Positions 26,140 through 34,440 of a stretch of DNA of 64,000 nt are shown piece after piece. The position numbers and the translations under genes were made by a program. Positions within the stretch are counted from its first letter, which is position 1; each line of letters begins with the position of its first letter. This DNA is from Streptomyces sp. NBC_00286 (GTDB lineage: Bacteria; Actinomycetota; Actinomycetes; Streptomycetales; Streptomycetaceae), in NCBI RefSeq assembly GCF_036173125.1, contig NZ_CP108054.1, positions 3,534,001-3,598,000 on the forward strand, written 5' to 3'. The notes beneath the pieces are model-generated. The model was not told the DNA's origin and ran no database searches. It worked only from the letters and a program-made list of their open reading frames with translations.

Positions 26140-26847
26140 CTATTTGGGACGCTTGGTGGCTCCCTGCCCCCGACCGGGGTTGCCATTCCCCTTGTCCGGC
26201 TCGCTCGTTGGGGCGGTAGCCGTGGTCGAGGGTGTCCCGGTGGTGGGTTCGCCGGAGTCATCGGACTCGTCGGACTCGTCGGATCGGGAGTCGCTCGGTG
26301 AGGAGTTCGGTGAAGGGTCCACCGCGGCCTGGTCGTCGTCCGAGGCATTGTCCGATGCCTCGGACGACGACCCGTCCGAGGCCTTGGCCGACGCTCCTGA
26401 CGGGTTGTCGACCAACGGGGCGGTCGAGCCGGGTTCGTCCGTGGCCGATGAGGACTGCTGGGCCTTCGGCGCCTCTTGGTCCTCCTTCTCGGAGGACTCG
26501 GAACCGAAGAGCCCGGAGATCGCGACGGCGAAGATCCCGGCGACGGCCACACCGGCCGCCACGGCTCCGCGCCTCTTCGTCCGGACCCGGCGGCGGCGCA
26601 TCAGCCGCTCGTGACGCCCTACGTCATCGAGTACGCCATCGAGTACGCCATCGGGGAGATCCGCGTCCCCCGCGTCCCCCGCGTCCTCCGCGGGCTCGAT
26701 GCGGACCGTGTCGTCGTACGTGTTCTGCCACCCGTGCGCGACCGCCGGATCCGCGTACTCGTCGTACGGCGGAGCCGTGTCGCCGTACGGGTGGTACACA
26801 GGCGGCGCGCCTTGACCTTCGACGTTCTCCCGGTGCGCGTCGTTCAC
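26140..26847 (-). CDS. Single-pass membrane protein with Ser/Asp-rich outside tail
   Basis: The product has 235 residues with a GTG start. A Tyr/Pro/Asp-rich cytoplasmic head (1-88) precedes an Arg/Lys cluster and one membrane helix (about 93-113). A disordered outside tail rich in Ser, Asp, Glu and Ala (SDESDESDDSG) ends with basic residues. No domain is recognised. It is divergent from the aminotransferase gene. The composition suggests a surface-exposed spacer or a secretion-related protein, but no function can be assigned. Confidence 0.65.
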   Translation of the reverse strand: MNDAHRENVEGQGAPPVYHPYGDTAPPYDEYADPAVAHGWQNTYDDTVRIEPAEDAGDAGDADLPDGVLDGVLDDVGRHERLMRRRRVRTKRRGAVAAGVAVAGIFAVAISGLFGSESSEKEDQEAPKAQQSSSATDEPGSTAPLVDNPSGASAKASDGSSSEASDNASDDDQAAVDPSPNSSPSDSRSDESDESDDSGEPTTGTPSTTATAPTSEPDKGNGNPGRGQGATKRPK

Positions 26848-27047
26848 GTCGTGCGCACCGGCTGACTTATTCGCGGCCTGGGCGTCGTGCGTACTTCTGC
26901 CGCGCTCTGTGTCCGGAACATGGAGGGGGATTGTAGAGAAAAGAGGGGCCTGTGGTGTAACTGGGGACGATATCCACCCAAACCGCCATGTCTCGCGTGG
27001 TGGAAAACACGTCCCACGGAGCGTTACGCGGCCGTAAGCTCGCGGAC

Positions 27048-28259
27048 ATGCAGGTGATCCAGTCGACCAAGCTCGCCAACGTCTGTTACGAGATCCGGGG
27101 CCCGGTTCTCGAGGAGGCGATGCGGCTCGAGGCGGCCGGTCACCGCATCCTCAAGCTGAACACCGGGAACCCGGCGGCATTCGGCTTCGAGTGCCCGCCC
27201 GAGATCCTGGAGGACATCCTCCGCAACGTGTCGTCGGCGCACGGCTACGGCGATGCGAAGGGCCTGCTGGCCGCGCGGCGGGCGGTCGTCATGCACAACC
27301 AGACCCTCGGCATCGAGACGGACGTCGAGCACGTCTTCATCGGCAACGGCGTCTCCGAGCTGATCGTGATGGCGATGCAGGGCCTGCTCGACGACGGCGA
27401 CGAGGTCCTCGTACCGGCGCCCGACTATCCGCTGTGGACGGCCGCGGTGTCGCTGTCCGGCGGTACGGCCGTGCACTACCGCTGCGACGAGCAGTCCGAC
27501 TGGATGCCGGACCTCGCCGACATCGAGCGCAAGGTCACCGACCGGACCAAGGCGCTCGTGATCATCAACCCGAACAACCCGACGGGCGCGGTATACGACG
27601 AGGCGATGCTGCGCGGCCTGACGGACATCGCCCGCCGCCACAACCTGCTCGTCTGCTCCGACGAGATCTACGACAAGATCCTTTACGACGACGCCACACA
27701 CACCGCGACCGCCAAGGTCGCCCCGGATCTGCTGACGCTCACCTTCAACGGGATGTCGAAGGCGTACCGCGTGGCGGGTTACCGGGTGGGCTGGATGTCT
27801 ATCTCCGGGCCGCGGGCGCACGCCGACTCGTACATCGAGGGCCTGACGATCCTGGCGAACATGCGGCTGTGCGCGAACATGCCCGGTCAGCACGGGGTGG
27901 TCGCCGCGTTGAGCGGGCGGCAGACGATCCAGGATCTGGTGCTGCCCGGCGGGCGGCTGCGGGAGCAGCGGGACGTGGCGCATGAACTGCTCACGCAGAT
28001 TCCGGGCGTGACGTGCGTGAAGCCGAAGGGGGCGCTGTATCTCTTCCCGCGGCTCGATCCGAAGGTATTCAAGGTCAAGGACGACCGGCAGCTGGTGCTG
28101 GATCTGCTGCGGGCCGAGAAGATCATGGTGGTGCAGGGTTCGGGCTTCAACTGGCCGGAGCCCGACCATTTCCGGGTCGTGACGTTGCCTACGGCGCGGG
28201 ATCTGACGGACGCGGTGACGCGGATCGGGAACTTTCTTGATGGCTACAGTCAGCCGTGA
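27048..28259 (+). CDS. Class I/II aminotransferase (AlaA-like)
   Basis: The product has 403 residues from the ATG at 27048. The PLP lysine is Lys238 in FNGMSKAYRVAGYRVGW; NPNNPTG and CSDEIYDKI are further cofactor contacts. It matches the AlaA/YfbQ-type alanine or aspartate aminotransferases, which move amino groups between glutamate and pyruvate or similar keto acids. Length is typical. The start has no strong ribosome site. The gene stands alone between a membrane protein and a small gene with its own promoter. Confidence 0.9.
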   Translation: MQVIQSTKLANVCYEIRGPVLEEAMRLEAAGHRILKLNTGNPAAFGFECPPEILEDILRNVSSAHGYGDAKGLLAARRAVVMHNQTLGIETDVEHVFIGNGVSELIVMAMQGLLDDGDEVLVPAPDYPLWTAAVSLSGGTAVHYRCDEQSDWMPDLADIERKVTDRTKALVIINPNNPTGAVYDEAMLRGLTDIARRHNLLVCSDEIYDKILYDDATHTATAKVAPDLLTLTFNGMSKAYRVAGYRVGWMSISGPRAHADSYIEGLTILANMRLCANMPGQHGVVAALSGRQTIQDLVLPGGRLREQRDVAHELLTQIPGVTCVKPKGALYLFPRLDPKVFKVKDDRQLVLDLLRAEKIMVVQGSGFNWPEPDHFRVVTLPTARDLTDAVTRIGNFLDGYSQP

Positions 28260-28328
28260 CGCTGCGACGGCCCTGCCGGGCGTGACAGTGCGTGATGCTC
28301 TGAACGTGTTCCGCGAACCGGCTCAACT

Positions 28329-28343
28329 TTAGACTGAATCTAA
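28329..28343. promoter_or_regulatory. Inverted repeat and -10 box before a small gene
   Basis: TTAGACTGAATCTAA is a 5-5-5 perfect (7-1-7 nearly perfect) inverted repeat, unusually AT-rich for this genome. TAGGAT at 28346-28351 is a good Streptomyces -10 box just after it, so a bound repressor would block the promoter. The layout resembles Fur-family boxes, but the regulator is not identified. Confidence 0.5.
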
Positions 28344-28383
28344 GCTAGGATGGCTTCCTGTCAGAGCACAGGAGGCCGTCCCC

Positions 28384-28797
28384 ATGTACGAACCGATCCG
28401 CACCAAGTCGGTCCACACGCCGGTCGGCAGCGCCGACTTTCCGCACCGGTCGCGGGAGGAGGAGCTGGACATCCAGCTTGCGGGGCATCTTGGGGCGTTG
28501 CTTGCGGTGACGGATGAGTTGCGCGGGCTTTCGCCGTCAGCGGACCTGGACGCGGCCGCCGAGCGGCTGGCTCGGCAGGTTTCGCGCCTTCGGGGCGGTC
28601 GACCGCCGGTCCGCACGTCGGCGGGCGTGCATGAGCCGCAGCTGGTCGCGCTGCACGAGCGCGCGCATGCCCTTGCCGGTCGCGCGCTCGTCGTGGCCGC
28701 GTCGCGAGCGGATACGGCGGCGGCGATCCTCGCGGCGGAGCGCATGGATGCGCATACCGCCGCCATCGCCGGCGCCCGCGAACTCGCCCCGCACTGA
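28384..28797 (+). CDS. Small helical protein under an AT-rich operator
   Basis: The product has 137 residues. It is alpha-helical and Ala/Arg-rich, with no signal, membrane helix or metal motif besides scattered His (HERAHALAG, DAHTAAIAG). GGAGG lies 9 bases before the ATG. It appears to be transcribed alone from the promoter at 28346. I do not recognise the family. The Fur-like operator hints at redox or metal control, but nothing in the protein confirms that. Confidence 0.65.
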   Translation: MYEPIRTKSVHTPVGSADFPHRSREEELDIQLAGHLGALLAVTDELRGLSPSADLDAAAERLARQVSRLRGGRPPVRTSAGVHEPQLVALHERAHALAGRALVVAASRADTAAAILAAERMDAHTAAIAGARELAPH

Positions 28798-28907
28798 GCC
28801 CTCCGGGCTCCCCTAGATCGGCCCCGGTCCGCGCGCACCCGCAGCGACGCGCGGACCGGGCGCCATGGCACTGCGTTCGCTTGAGCGGTTGGGTTCGTTG
28901 TCGGCTG

Positions 28908-29040
28908 CGGCGCCGTTGTGGCTGGTCGCTCCCCCATCGCGGCGGAGCCGCAAATTGACACCGCCCCGCGGGGTGCCTCCGGCGGTTGGGCGGGTGCGGG
29001 TGCGTTGTGGTTGCTCGCGCAGTTCCCCGCGCCCCTGGGG
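28908..29040. repeat. Dispersed GC-rich palindromic intergenic repeat, copy 3
   Basis: GCGGCGGAGCCGCAAATTGACACCGCCCCGCGGGG and CAGTTCCCCGCGCCCCTGGGG share the core of copies 2, 4 and 5. It lies immediately upstream of the structured RNA candidate. Confidence 0.65.
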
Positions 29041-29062
29041 TGCGTGGTGGGTGCGGGGCCGC

Positions 29063-29170
29063 GGGCCGGTGCGTCAGCCCGTCGCCAACAGGGCATACGA
29101 CCCCGTGCTGATACAGGGTGCTGGTGTGCCCAGACCGAAGCTAAGCGACGGGCATAGGACGCACCGGCCC
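29063..29170 (+). ncRNA. Highly structured RNA candidate resembling part of 5S rRNA
   Basis: Three nested helices are visible. A 13-bp perfect closing stem pairs 29063-29075 with 29158-29170. A 9-bp perfect stem pairs 29077-29085 with 29145-29153. An 8-bp stem pairs 29091-29098 with 29124-29131 (one G-U), with a small ACCC/GGGT stem inside. Two single-stranded segments, GAAGCTAAG (29137-29145) and TAGGACGC (29155-29162), match actinobacterial 5S rRNA as I recall it, and sit in the same places relative to the helices I, II and III of 5S. The arm of helices IV and V is absent and the helix III loop is longer. A hairpin and a T-run follow at 29176-29226. No protein frame crosses it convincingly. 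Confidence 0.6.
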
Positions 29171-29175
29171 ACGTC

Positions 29176-29226
29176 CCCTCCCACCGGCGGGAGGGAGCCG
29201 GTTTCGTCGGGGCGCGGGCTTTTTCG
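29176..29226 (+). terminator. Hairpin and T-run after the structured RNA
   Basis: CCCTCCC (29176-29182) pairs with GGGAGGG (29189-29195). GCCGG-TTTCG-TCGG and a GCTTTTTCGG run follow. It is well placed to end the RNA at 29063-29170. Confidence 0.5.
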
Positions 29227-29261
29227 GTTCGCTTGCTCTTCAGGGTGCGGGCAGTCGCAGG

Positions 29262-29420
29262 CTGTTTAGGGGCGCGGGGAACTGCGCGACCAGCCACAAC
29301 GCACCCGCACCCGCGACACGCAGTGTCACCCACCACCCCCTGGCGGGGGCCTGGGGGCGCAGCCCCCACGCGGCGGAGCCGCAAATTGTTACAGCCGGGA
29401 AGGGGCGGGGCTGGGGCAAA
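29262..29420. repeat. Dispersed GC-rich palindromic intergenic repeat, copy 4
   Basis: GGGGCGCGGGGAACTGCGCGACCAGCCACAACGCACCCGC opens the copy; CCCCCTGGCGGGGGCCTGGGGGCGCAGCCCCC forms stacked hairpins; GCGGCGGAGCCGCAAATTGTTACAGCC closes it. Together with copy 3 it brackets the RNA candidate. Confidence 0.65.
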
Positions 29421-29508
29421 AACCCCGGGGCCATACCGGGACCGGTGTGTCACCCCCCGTTCACCCCAGGCGCCGGGGAACTTTGGGTTCCGCGAGCACT
29501 CTCCCGGT

Positions 29509-30582
29509 GTGAGAAGAATCGTCGCAGTCGTCCTGGCGGTATTCCTCATCGGCGGAGTAGCAGCAGCCGTCGTAGCGGGCCGCGAAGACCAGGACAAGAG
29601 CACGGCAACGAAGACCGTGCGAGGAGTGATCGGATCGGAGAAGGCCGAGTTCTTCGCCGACCCCGACGTGGTGAAGGCCCTCGCTGCAAAGGGCTACACC
29701 GTAGAGACGGAGACGTCCGGTTCCTGGGCCATGGAAGGCCTGGACCTGAAGGGACACGACTTCGCGTTTCCGGGCAGCCAGGCGCCCGCCGATGAGCTGG
29801 CGAAGAAGTACGGCGTACGGCAGCCCCTGCCGCGCCCCTTCTACTCGCCCCTCGTGGTCGTGGCGCACCGCAACGCCGCCGAGGTGCTGGCCGCGAACGG
29901 ACTCGCGACCGTCAACAAGGGCAACGGCACCCTGAACATGACCGCCTATCTGAAGGCGGCGCAGGCCAACAAGACGTGGCAGCAGCTCAAGGGCGCGGAC
30001 AGGTACGGGGAGTTGACGGGGACGCTGTTCGTGTCCACCACCGACCCGACCAGTTCGAACTCCGGCGCGCTCTACCTCGCCGCCGCCTCGTACGTCGCCG
30101 CCGGCGGCCGGGTCGCCGCCGACACGTCCGCCGTAGGCGAGACCGCGCCCCTGATGCGCAAGCTGGTCAGCGTCCAGGGCGCCCAGCAGACCAGTACGGA
30201 CGCGACGTTCCGGGACTTCATCAGCGGGGTCGGCAATCCGCTCGTCCTCGTGTACGAGTCCCAGGTCGCCTCGCTGCTCATGCGGGACCAGTCCGTCGAC
30301 GACCTGACCGTCCTCTACCCGGACACCACCGCCAACAGCGACCACACCGTCGTACCCCTCACCGAAGAGGGCCGGGCGCTCGGTGAACTCCTCAGCACCG
30401 ACAAGGAGTTGCGCAAGCTGGCGGTGCGGCACGGGTTCCGGCCGCAGGGCGCGAGTGCGGAGTTCACGGCGGCGACCGCCGCCCACACCACGTATCTGAA
30501 CCAGAAGCTGACCGGCGTCCGGCAGGCGCCCGTGCCCGCCTCCAAGGTGCTGCACGAGATGGCACGCCAGGCGCGGGGCTAG
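29509..30582 (+). CDS. Membrane-anchored substrate-binding-protein-like protein of a TelA/vWA operon
   Basis: The product has 357 residues from a GTG at 29509. VRRIVAVVLAVFLIGGVAAAVV is an N-terminal anchor without a lipobox Cys. The rest is a type II periplasmic-binding fold, with HDFAFPGSQAPADELAKKYG, LVVVAHRN and the ligand-site-like STTDPTSSNSGALYLA. The lipoprotein two genes on has the parallel TDPSRSNSGFSALIS, so the two share the binding fold. The TelA gene starts 13 bases after its stop. It is likely to face outside and sense or bind an anion-like ligand; no transporter permease is present, so a sensing role is more likely than uptake. Confidence 0.75.
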   Translation: MRRIVAVVLAVFLIGGVAAAVVAGREDQDKSTATKTVRGVIGSEKAEFFADPDVVKALAAKGYTVETETSGSWAMEGLDLKGHDFAFPGSQAPADELAKKYGVRQPLPRPFYSPLVVVAHRNAAEVLAANGLATVNKGNGTLNMTAYLKAAQANKTWQQLKGADRYGELTGTLFVSTTDPTSSNSGALYLAAASYVAAGGRVAADTSAVGETAPLMRKLVSVQGAQQTSTDATFRDFISGVGNPLVLVYESQVASLLMRDQSVDDLTVLYPDTTANSDHTVVPLTEEGRALGELLSTDKELRKLAVRHGFRPQGASAEFTAATAAHTTYLNQKLTGVRQAPVPASKVLHEMARQARG

Positions 30583-30595
30583 GGGGAAACCGCAA

Positions 30596-31771
30596 GTGAC
30601 CAGTGACAACGAAGACTTCGTCCTCACTCCGCCCGAGCCCGTCGCGGCCGTGCCGAAGGACAAGGCCGGCGGGCTCGTGCCCGTCGACGAGTCGGTCCGT
30701 ACGGACATGGCGCGCAAGGCCGAGGAGTACGTCGGCGGGCTCGCCGCCCTCGACGCCCGCTCCCCCGAGTTCGCGGGGAAGATCGGGGAGATCGTCGCCC
30801 TCGGCTCGGGCGAGATGCGTTCCGCGTCCGCGCAGTCCAACCGCATGCTGGACCGTACGATCCGCAGCCTGCCCGCGAACGGTGAGGACGCCCAGTCCCG
30901 CGTCTCCTCCTCGCTCGTCGAGCTGCGCCGTACGGTCGAGGACCTGGACCCGCGCGACCTGCCCGCGAGCAAGGGCCGCAAGCTGCTGTCCAGGCTCCCC
31001 GGCGGCAACAAGCTGCGCGACCATGTCGCCAAGTACGCCTCCGCACAAGGCACGTTGAACAAGATCGTGGGCTCCCTGCGCGGCGGCCAGGACGAACTGC
31101 GCCGCGACAACGCGGCCTTGCAGACCGAGCGCGTCCGCCTCTGGGACACGATGGGCAAGCTCCAGGAGTACGTCGTCCTGACCCAGGCCCTGGACGAGGC
31201 GGTCGAGCGGCACATCGCCGGCGTCGAGGCCACGGATCCGGCGCAGGCCGACACCCTGCGCGCCGATGTCCTCTTCCCGGTGCGCCAGAAGCACCAGGAC
31301 CTGCTCACCCAGCTCGCGGTGTGCGCGCAGGGCTACCTGGCCATGGATGTCGTACGGCGCAACAACGAGGACCTGATCAAGGGCGTCGACCGCGCGGCCA
31401 CCACCACCGTGTCCGCGCTGCGCATCTCGGTGATGCTGGCCTCCGCCCTCGACAACCAGCGCCAGGTCGTAGAGCAGGTCAACGCCCTGCGCGGTACGAC
31501 GGAGGACCTCATCCGCGGCAACGCGGAGATGCTCGCCACGCAGTCCGGCGAGATCCAGCGCATCGCGGCAGACCCGGCGGTCGGTGCGGAGACGCTCCGC
31601 AGCGCCTTCCAACAGATCTACCGGACGCTCGACACGATCGACAACTACAAGGCCCAGGCCACGGAGACGATGGCCGCCACAGTGGAGTCGCTGACCTCCG
31701 AACTCCAGCACGCCTCCGCGTACTTGGAGCGGTCCCGCTCGCAGGGCGCGCTGGAAGGAGGGCTCGGATGA
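30596..31771 (+). CDS. telA: TelA-family (toxic anion resistance) protein
   Basis: The product has 391 residues with a GTG start. It is almost entirely long helices, probably coiled coil, with TelA family marks (IVALGSGEMRSASAQSNRMLDR, LWDTMGKLQEYVVL, QVVEQVNALRGTTEDLIRGNAEML). TelA proteins occur with tellurite-resistance (Ter-type) stress systems; the biochemical role is unclear and probably concerns the envelope. The gene overlaps the next by four bases (ATGA), so their products are made together. The operon lacks TerD-type genes. Confidence 0.88.
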   Translation: MTSDNEDFVLTPPEPVAAVPKDKAGGLVPVDESVRTDMARKAEEYVGGLAALDARSPEFAGKIGEIVALGSGEMRSASAQSNRMLDRTIRSLPANGEDAQSRVSSSLVELRRTVEDLDPRDLPASKGRKLLSRLPGGNKLRDHVAKYASAQGTLNKIVGSLRGGQDELRRDNAALQTERVRLWDTMGKLQEYVVLTQALDEAVERHIAGVEATDPAQADTLRADVLFPVRQKHQDLLTQLAVCAQGYLAMDVVRRNNEDLIKGVDRAATTTVSALRISVMLASALDNQRQVVEQVNALRGTTEDLIRGNAEMLATQSGEIQRIAADPAVGAETLRSAFQQIYRTLDTIDNYKAQATETMAATVESLTSELQHASAYLERSRSQGALEGGLG

Positions 31772-33327
31772 GAGGTCGCCACACCGCTCTGGCCGCCGTT
31801 CTGCTGCTGGCGGTCACCGCGTGCACGGGGAGCGAGAGCTCCAAGAAGCCCGGTCAGCCCGCCAAGGCCGAACCCGGCACCCTCCGCGTCCTCGCCTCCA
31901 GCGAGCTGTCCGACATGGACCCCGTACTGGAGGAGATCCGCAAGGACACCGGCATCAAGGTCGTCCCCACGTACATGGGCACGCGCGACGCGGTGGACCG
32001 GCTCGCCTCGGGGAAGGCGGACGGCGCGTACGAAGCAGCGTGGCTGGCCTCCAGCGACTACCTGCGCCTGGACGCGGCAGCCGCGAAGAAGGTCGTGTCC
32101 CAGACGCCGATCATGTCCAGTCCGGTGGCGATCGGTATGAAGCCGGAGACCGTACGCCGGCTGGGCTGGAAGCCCGGGGATGTCACCTGGTCGCAGGTGC
32201 ACAAGGCGGTGGCGGCCGGTGATCTGACGTACGGCATGACGGACCCGTCCCGCTCCAACTCCGGTTTCTCCGCGCTGATCTCGGTGGCCTCCGGCCTTTC
32301 CGGCGCCCAGTCCGCGCTGACGGACGCGGATGTGGAGCGGGCGACGCCCAAGCTGGCGGAGTTCTTCAAGGGGCAGGAGCTGACGTCGGGTTCCTCCGGC
32401 TGGCTGGCATCCGCGTACGCCCGTCGCGGCACCGTCGACGCGCTGCTCAACTACGAGTCGGTGCTGATGACCATGCGTGGCGTGAAGGAGAACCTCACGG
32501 TGATCCGCCCCAAGGACGGAGTGGTCACGGCGGACTACCCGCTCGCCTCGCTCGCCGCCACCGACGAGAGCACCCGCGACACCGTGCGTCGCCTCACCGA
32601 CGCCCTGCGCGCCCCGGACGCCCAGCAGCAGATCACGGAACGTACGGGCCGCCGTCCGGTCGTCGCCTCCGTGAAGCCCGCGCCGTGGCTCGACTCGAGC
32701 CGCCGGCGCGAGCTCCCCTTCCCTGCGAGCCGATCCGTCGCCGACGGGCTCCTCGACGCATACGAGAACAAGCTGCGCCGGCCCTCGCGCACGGTGTACG
32801 TCCTCGACACTTCGGGCTCGATGCGCGAGGAAGGCCGCCTCGGTCGGCTGAAGAAGGCGCTCACCGCCCTGACCAGTGACTTCCGCGACCGGGAGGAGGT
32901 GACGCTGATGCCGTTCGGCTCCGCCGTCAAGAGCGTGCGGACGCATGTGGTGCGGCCCGAGGACCCGCAGACGGGTCTCGACGGGATCCGCCGCGACGCC
33001 GAGGCGCTCACGGCCTCCGGGGACACGGCGATCTATACGTCGCTGGAGAAGGCGTACGAGCATCTGGGCGCCGATGACGACACGTTCACGTCGATCGTGC
33101 TGATGACGGACGGCGAGAACACGACGGGGGCGGGGCCGGAGGAGTTCGACGGCTTCTACGCCGGGCTGCCCGGTGAGCAGCGGGAGATCCCGGTCTTCCC
33201 GATCGTCTTCGGCGACTCCGACCGGGCGGAGCTGGAGCACATCGCCGAGCTGACCGGCGGCCGTCTCTTCGACGCCCGGAAGGGCTCGCTCGACGGTGCC
33301 TTCGAGGAGATCCGTGGCTACCAGTAA
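31768..33327 (+). CDS. Lipoprotein joining a substrate-binding domain to a vWA domain
   Basis: The product has 519 residues. LLLAVTAC is a lipobox with Cys19. Residues 40-310 are a type II binding-protein fold (TDPSRSNSGFSALISVASG is the ligand-binding loop). From about 345 a vWA domain follows with a complete MIDAS: DTSGS (about 350), a Thr in ASGDTAIYTSL and Asp in VLMTDGENT. vWA domains with MIDAS bind a protein partner through a metal. The fusion couples an extracellular ligand to partner binding on the outer membrane face. ATGA overlap with telA and 14-base overlap with the next gene show a tight operon. Confidence 0.85.
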   Translation: MRGRHTALAAVLLLAVTACTGSESSKKPGQPAKAEPGTLRVLASSELSDMDPVLEEIRKDTGIKVVPTYMGTRDAVDRLASGKADGAYEAAWLASSDYLRLDAAAAKKVVSQTPIMSSPVAIGMKPETVRRLGWKPGDVTWSQVHKAVAAGDLTYGMTDPSRSNSGFSALISVASGLSGAQSALTDADVERATPKLAEFFKGQELTSGSSGWLASAYARRGTVDALLNYESVLMTMRGVKENLTVIRPKDGVVTADYPLASLAATDESTRDTVRRLTDALRAPDAQQQITERTGRRPVVASVKPAPWLDSSRRRELPFPASRSVADGLLDAYENKLRRPSRTVYVLDTSGSMREEGRLGRLKKALTALTSDFRDREEVTLMPFGSAVKSVRTHVVRPEDPQTGLDGIRRDAEALTASGDTAIYTSLEKAYEHLGADDDTFTSIVLMTDGENTTGAGPEEFDGFYAGLPGEQREIPVFPIVFGDSDRAELEHIAELTGGRLFDARKGSLDGAFEEIRGYQ

Positions 33328-33934
33328 TGACGTGAGTTTCGTGGCGAAGTCCTTTGCGTACTTGGAGTCCCGTAAAAACCTCACGGGCAGTGCGCTGGGG
33401 ATTGTCGGTCTTGGGCTGACGTTCACGGGGGTGGCGGGGGCGTACTGGCCCGTCGTGGTCGCCGGTCTGTACGGCGCGGGCGCGCTCCTGGCCCCGCCGG
33501 AACGCCCGCCCCTGCCGGACTTCCCCGACCCGTCGGCCCAACTGGACGAGTTGCGCGACGACTTCGCCAAGCTGCGCGACTACCTGGCGGACGTCGAACT
33601 CCCGCCTGCCGCCTCCGGCCGCCTCACCGAACTGACGGAACTCCTCACGGCGCTGCTGGCTCCCGGCTGGGTCACGGAGGTGCTGGCGCAGGATGCGGAG
33701 GGGGTGCATGCGTTGTCGCGTACGGTGCGGCAGGACGTGCCGGAGGCGGTGGACGCGTACGTGCGGGCCCGCTGGTGGACGCGCCTGACGCCCGGCGCGG
33801 AGCCGCCGGAACGGCACCTGGAGCGCCAGCTCGCGCTGCTGCAGGACGAGATGGAAACGCTGACGACGAGCCTCCGAGAGGTGGAGGCTCGTCGCCAGGA
33901 GTCGCATACGCGGTACTTGGAGGAGCGGTCGTAG
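33314..33934 (+). CDS. Membrane protein with coiled-coil tail, last gene of the TelA operon
   Basis: The product has 206 residues. GTG at 33314 follows GAGGAGATCC and lies inside the end of the vWA gene. Two hydrophobic segments (about 23-60) form a hairpin or one long helix pair near the N-terminus. The rest is charged and helical with a predicted coiled coil at the end (LLQDEMETLTTSLREVEARRQES). It may be the cytoplasmic-facing partner linking TelA to the membrane; no family name is recognised. Confidence 0.75.
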   Translation: MATSNDVSFVAKSFAYLESRKNLTGSALGIVGLGLTFTGVAGAYWPVVVAGLYGAGALLAPPERPPLPDFPDPSAQLDELRDDFAKLRDYLADVELPPAASGRLTELTELLTALLAPGWVTEVLAQDAEGVHALSRTVRQDVPEAVDAYVRARWWTRLTPGAEPPERHLERQLALLQDEMETLTTSLREVEARRQESHTRYLEERS

Positions 33935-33984
33935 GCGGGTACCTGCCGGTGGGTGCCTGGGGGTTCTTCGCCCCCGCCGCCCCT

Positions 33985-34440
33985 ACCCTCCCCCACTCTC
34001 GGCTTCGCTCGAGCGGGGGGACCCCCGTCGTCCCCTGGGCTCCGCCCAGAGCCCACCAGATGCTTGCGCCCTAGGACCCCGCTGGGGCTTCGCCCCAGAC
34101 CCCCACCAGGAGCGTCCTCGGGCCCAGTCCTGGGTCTCCGCCCCAGACCCCAGCGTGGGCTTGCGCCCTCGGCCCAGCCCCAGGCTCCGTGACCCCTTCG
34201 GGGCTCCGCCCCAGACCCCAGCGTAGGACTGCGCCCTCGGGCCCCGTCCTGGGCCTCCACCCTGGACCCGCCCGGGGCTGCGCCCCAGACCCCAGCGTAG
34301 GACTGCGCCCTCGGGCCCCGTCCTGGGCCTCCACCCTGGACCCGCCCGGGGCTGCGCCCCAGACCCCAGCGTAGGACTGCGCCCTCGGCCCAGCCCCGGG
34401 GCTCACTCGCCCCAGACCCTTTCGGGGCTCAGCTCGAGCG
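33985..34440. repeat. 74-bp tandem repeat array, GC-rich
   Basis: Two perfect 74-bp copies start at 34221 and 34295, and a third partial copy starts at 34369. Units begin GCGTAGGACTGCGCCCTCGG and contain the hairpin GGGGCTGCGCCCCAGACCCC. Degenerate units (CCCAGCGTGGGCTTGCGCCCTCGG, GGGGCTTCGCCCCAGACCCC) extend leftward to about 34080. A CTCGAGCGGGGGGACCCCC unit at 34010 and again at 34431 borders the array. No gene is supported between 33935 and 34643. Confidence 0.85.

Noticed and set aside
29063..29170. A complete 5S rRNA gene
   Set aside because: The helix IV/V arm is missing, the stem sequences differ and no 16S/23S genes are nearby; only two short motifs match.
34221..34390. CRISPR array or minisatellite gene
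   Set aside because: The 74-bp units have no unique spacers and no coding signal; they are plain tandem repeats.
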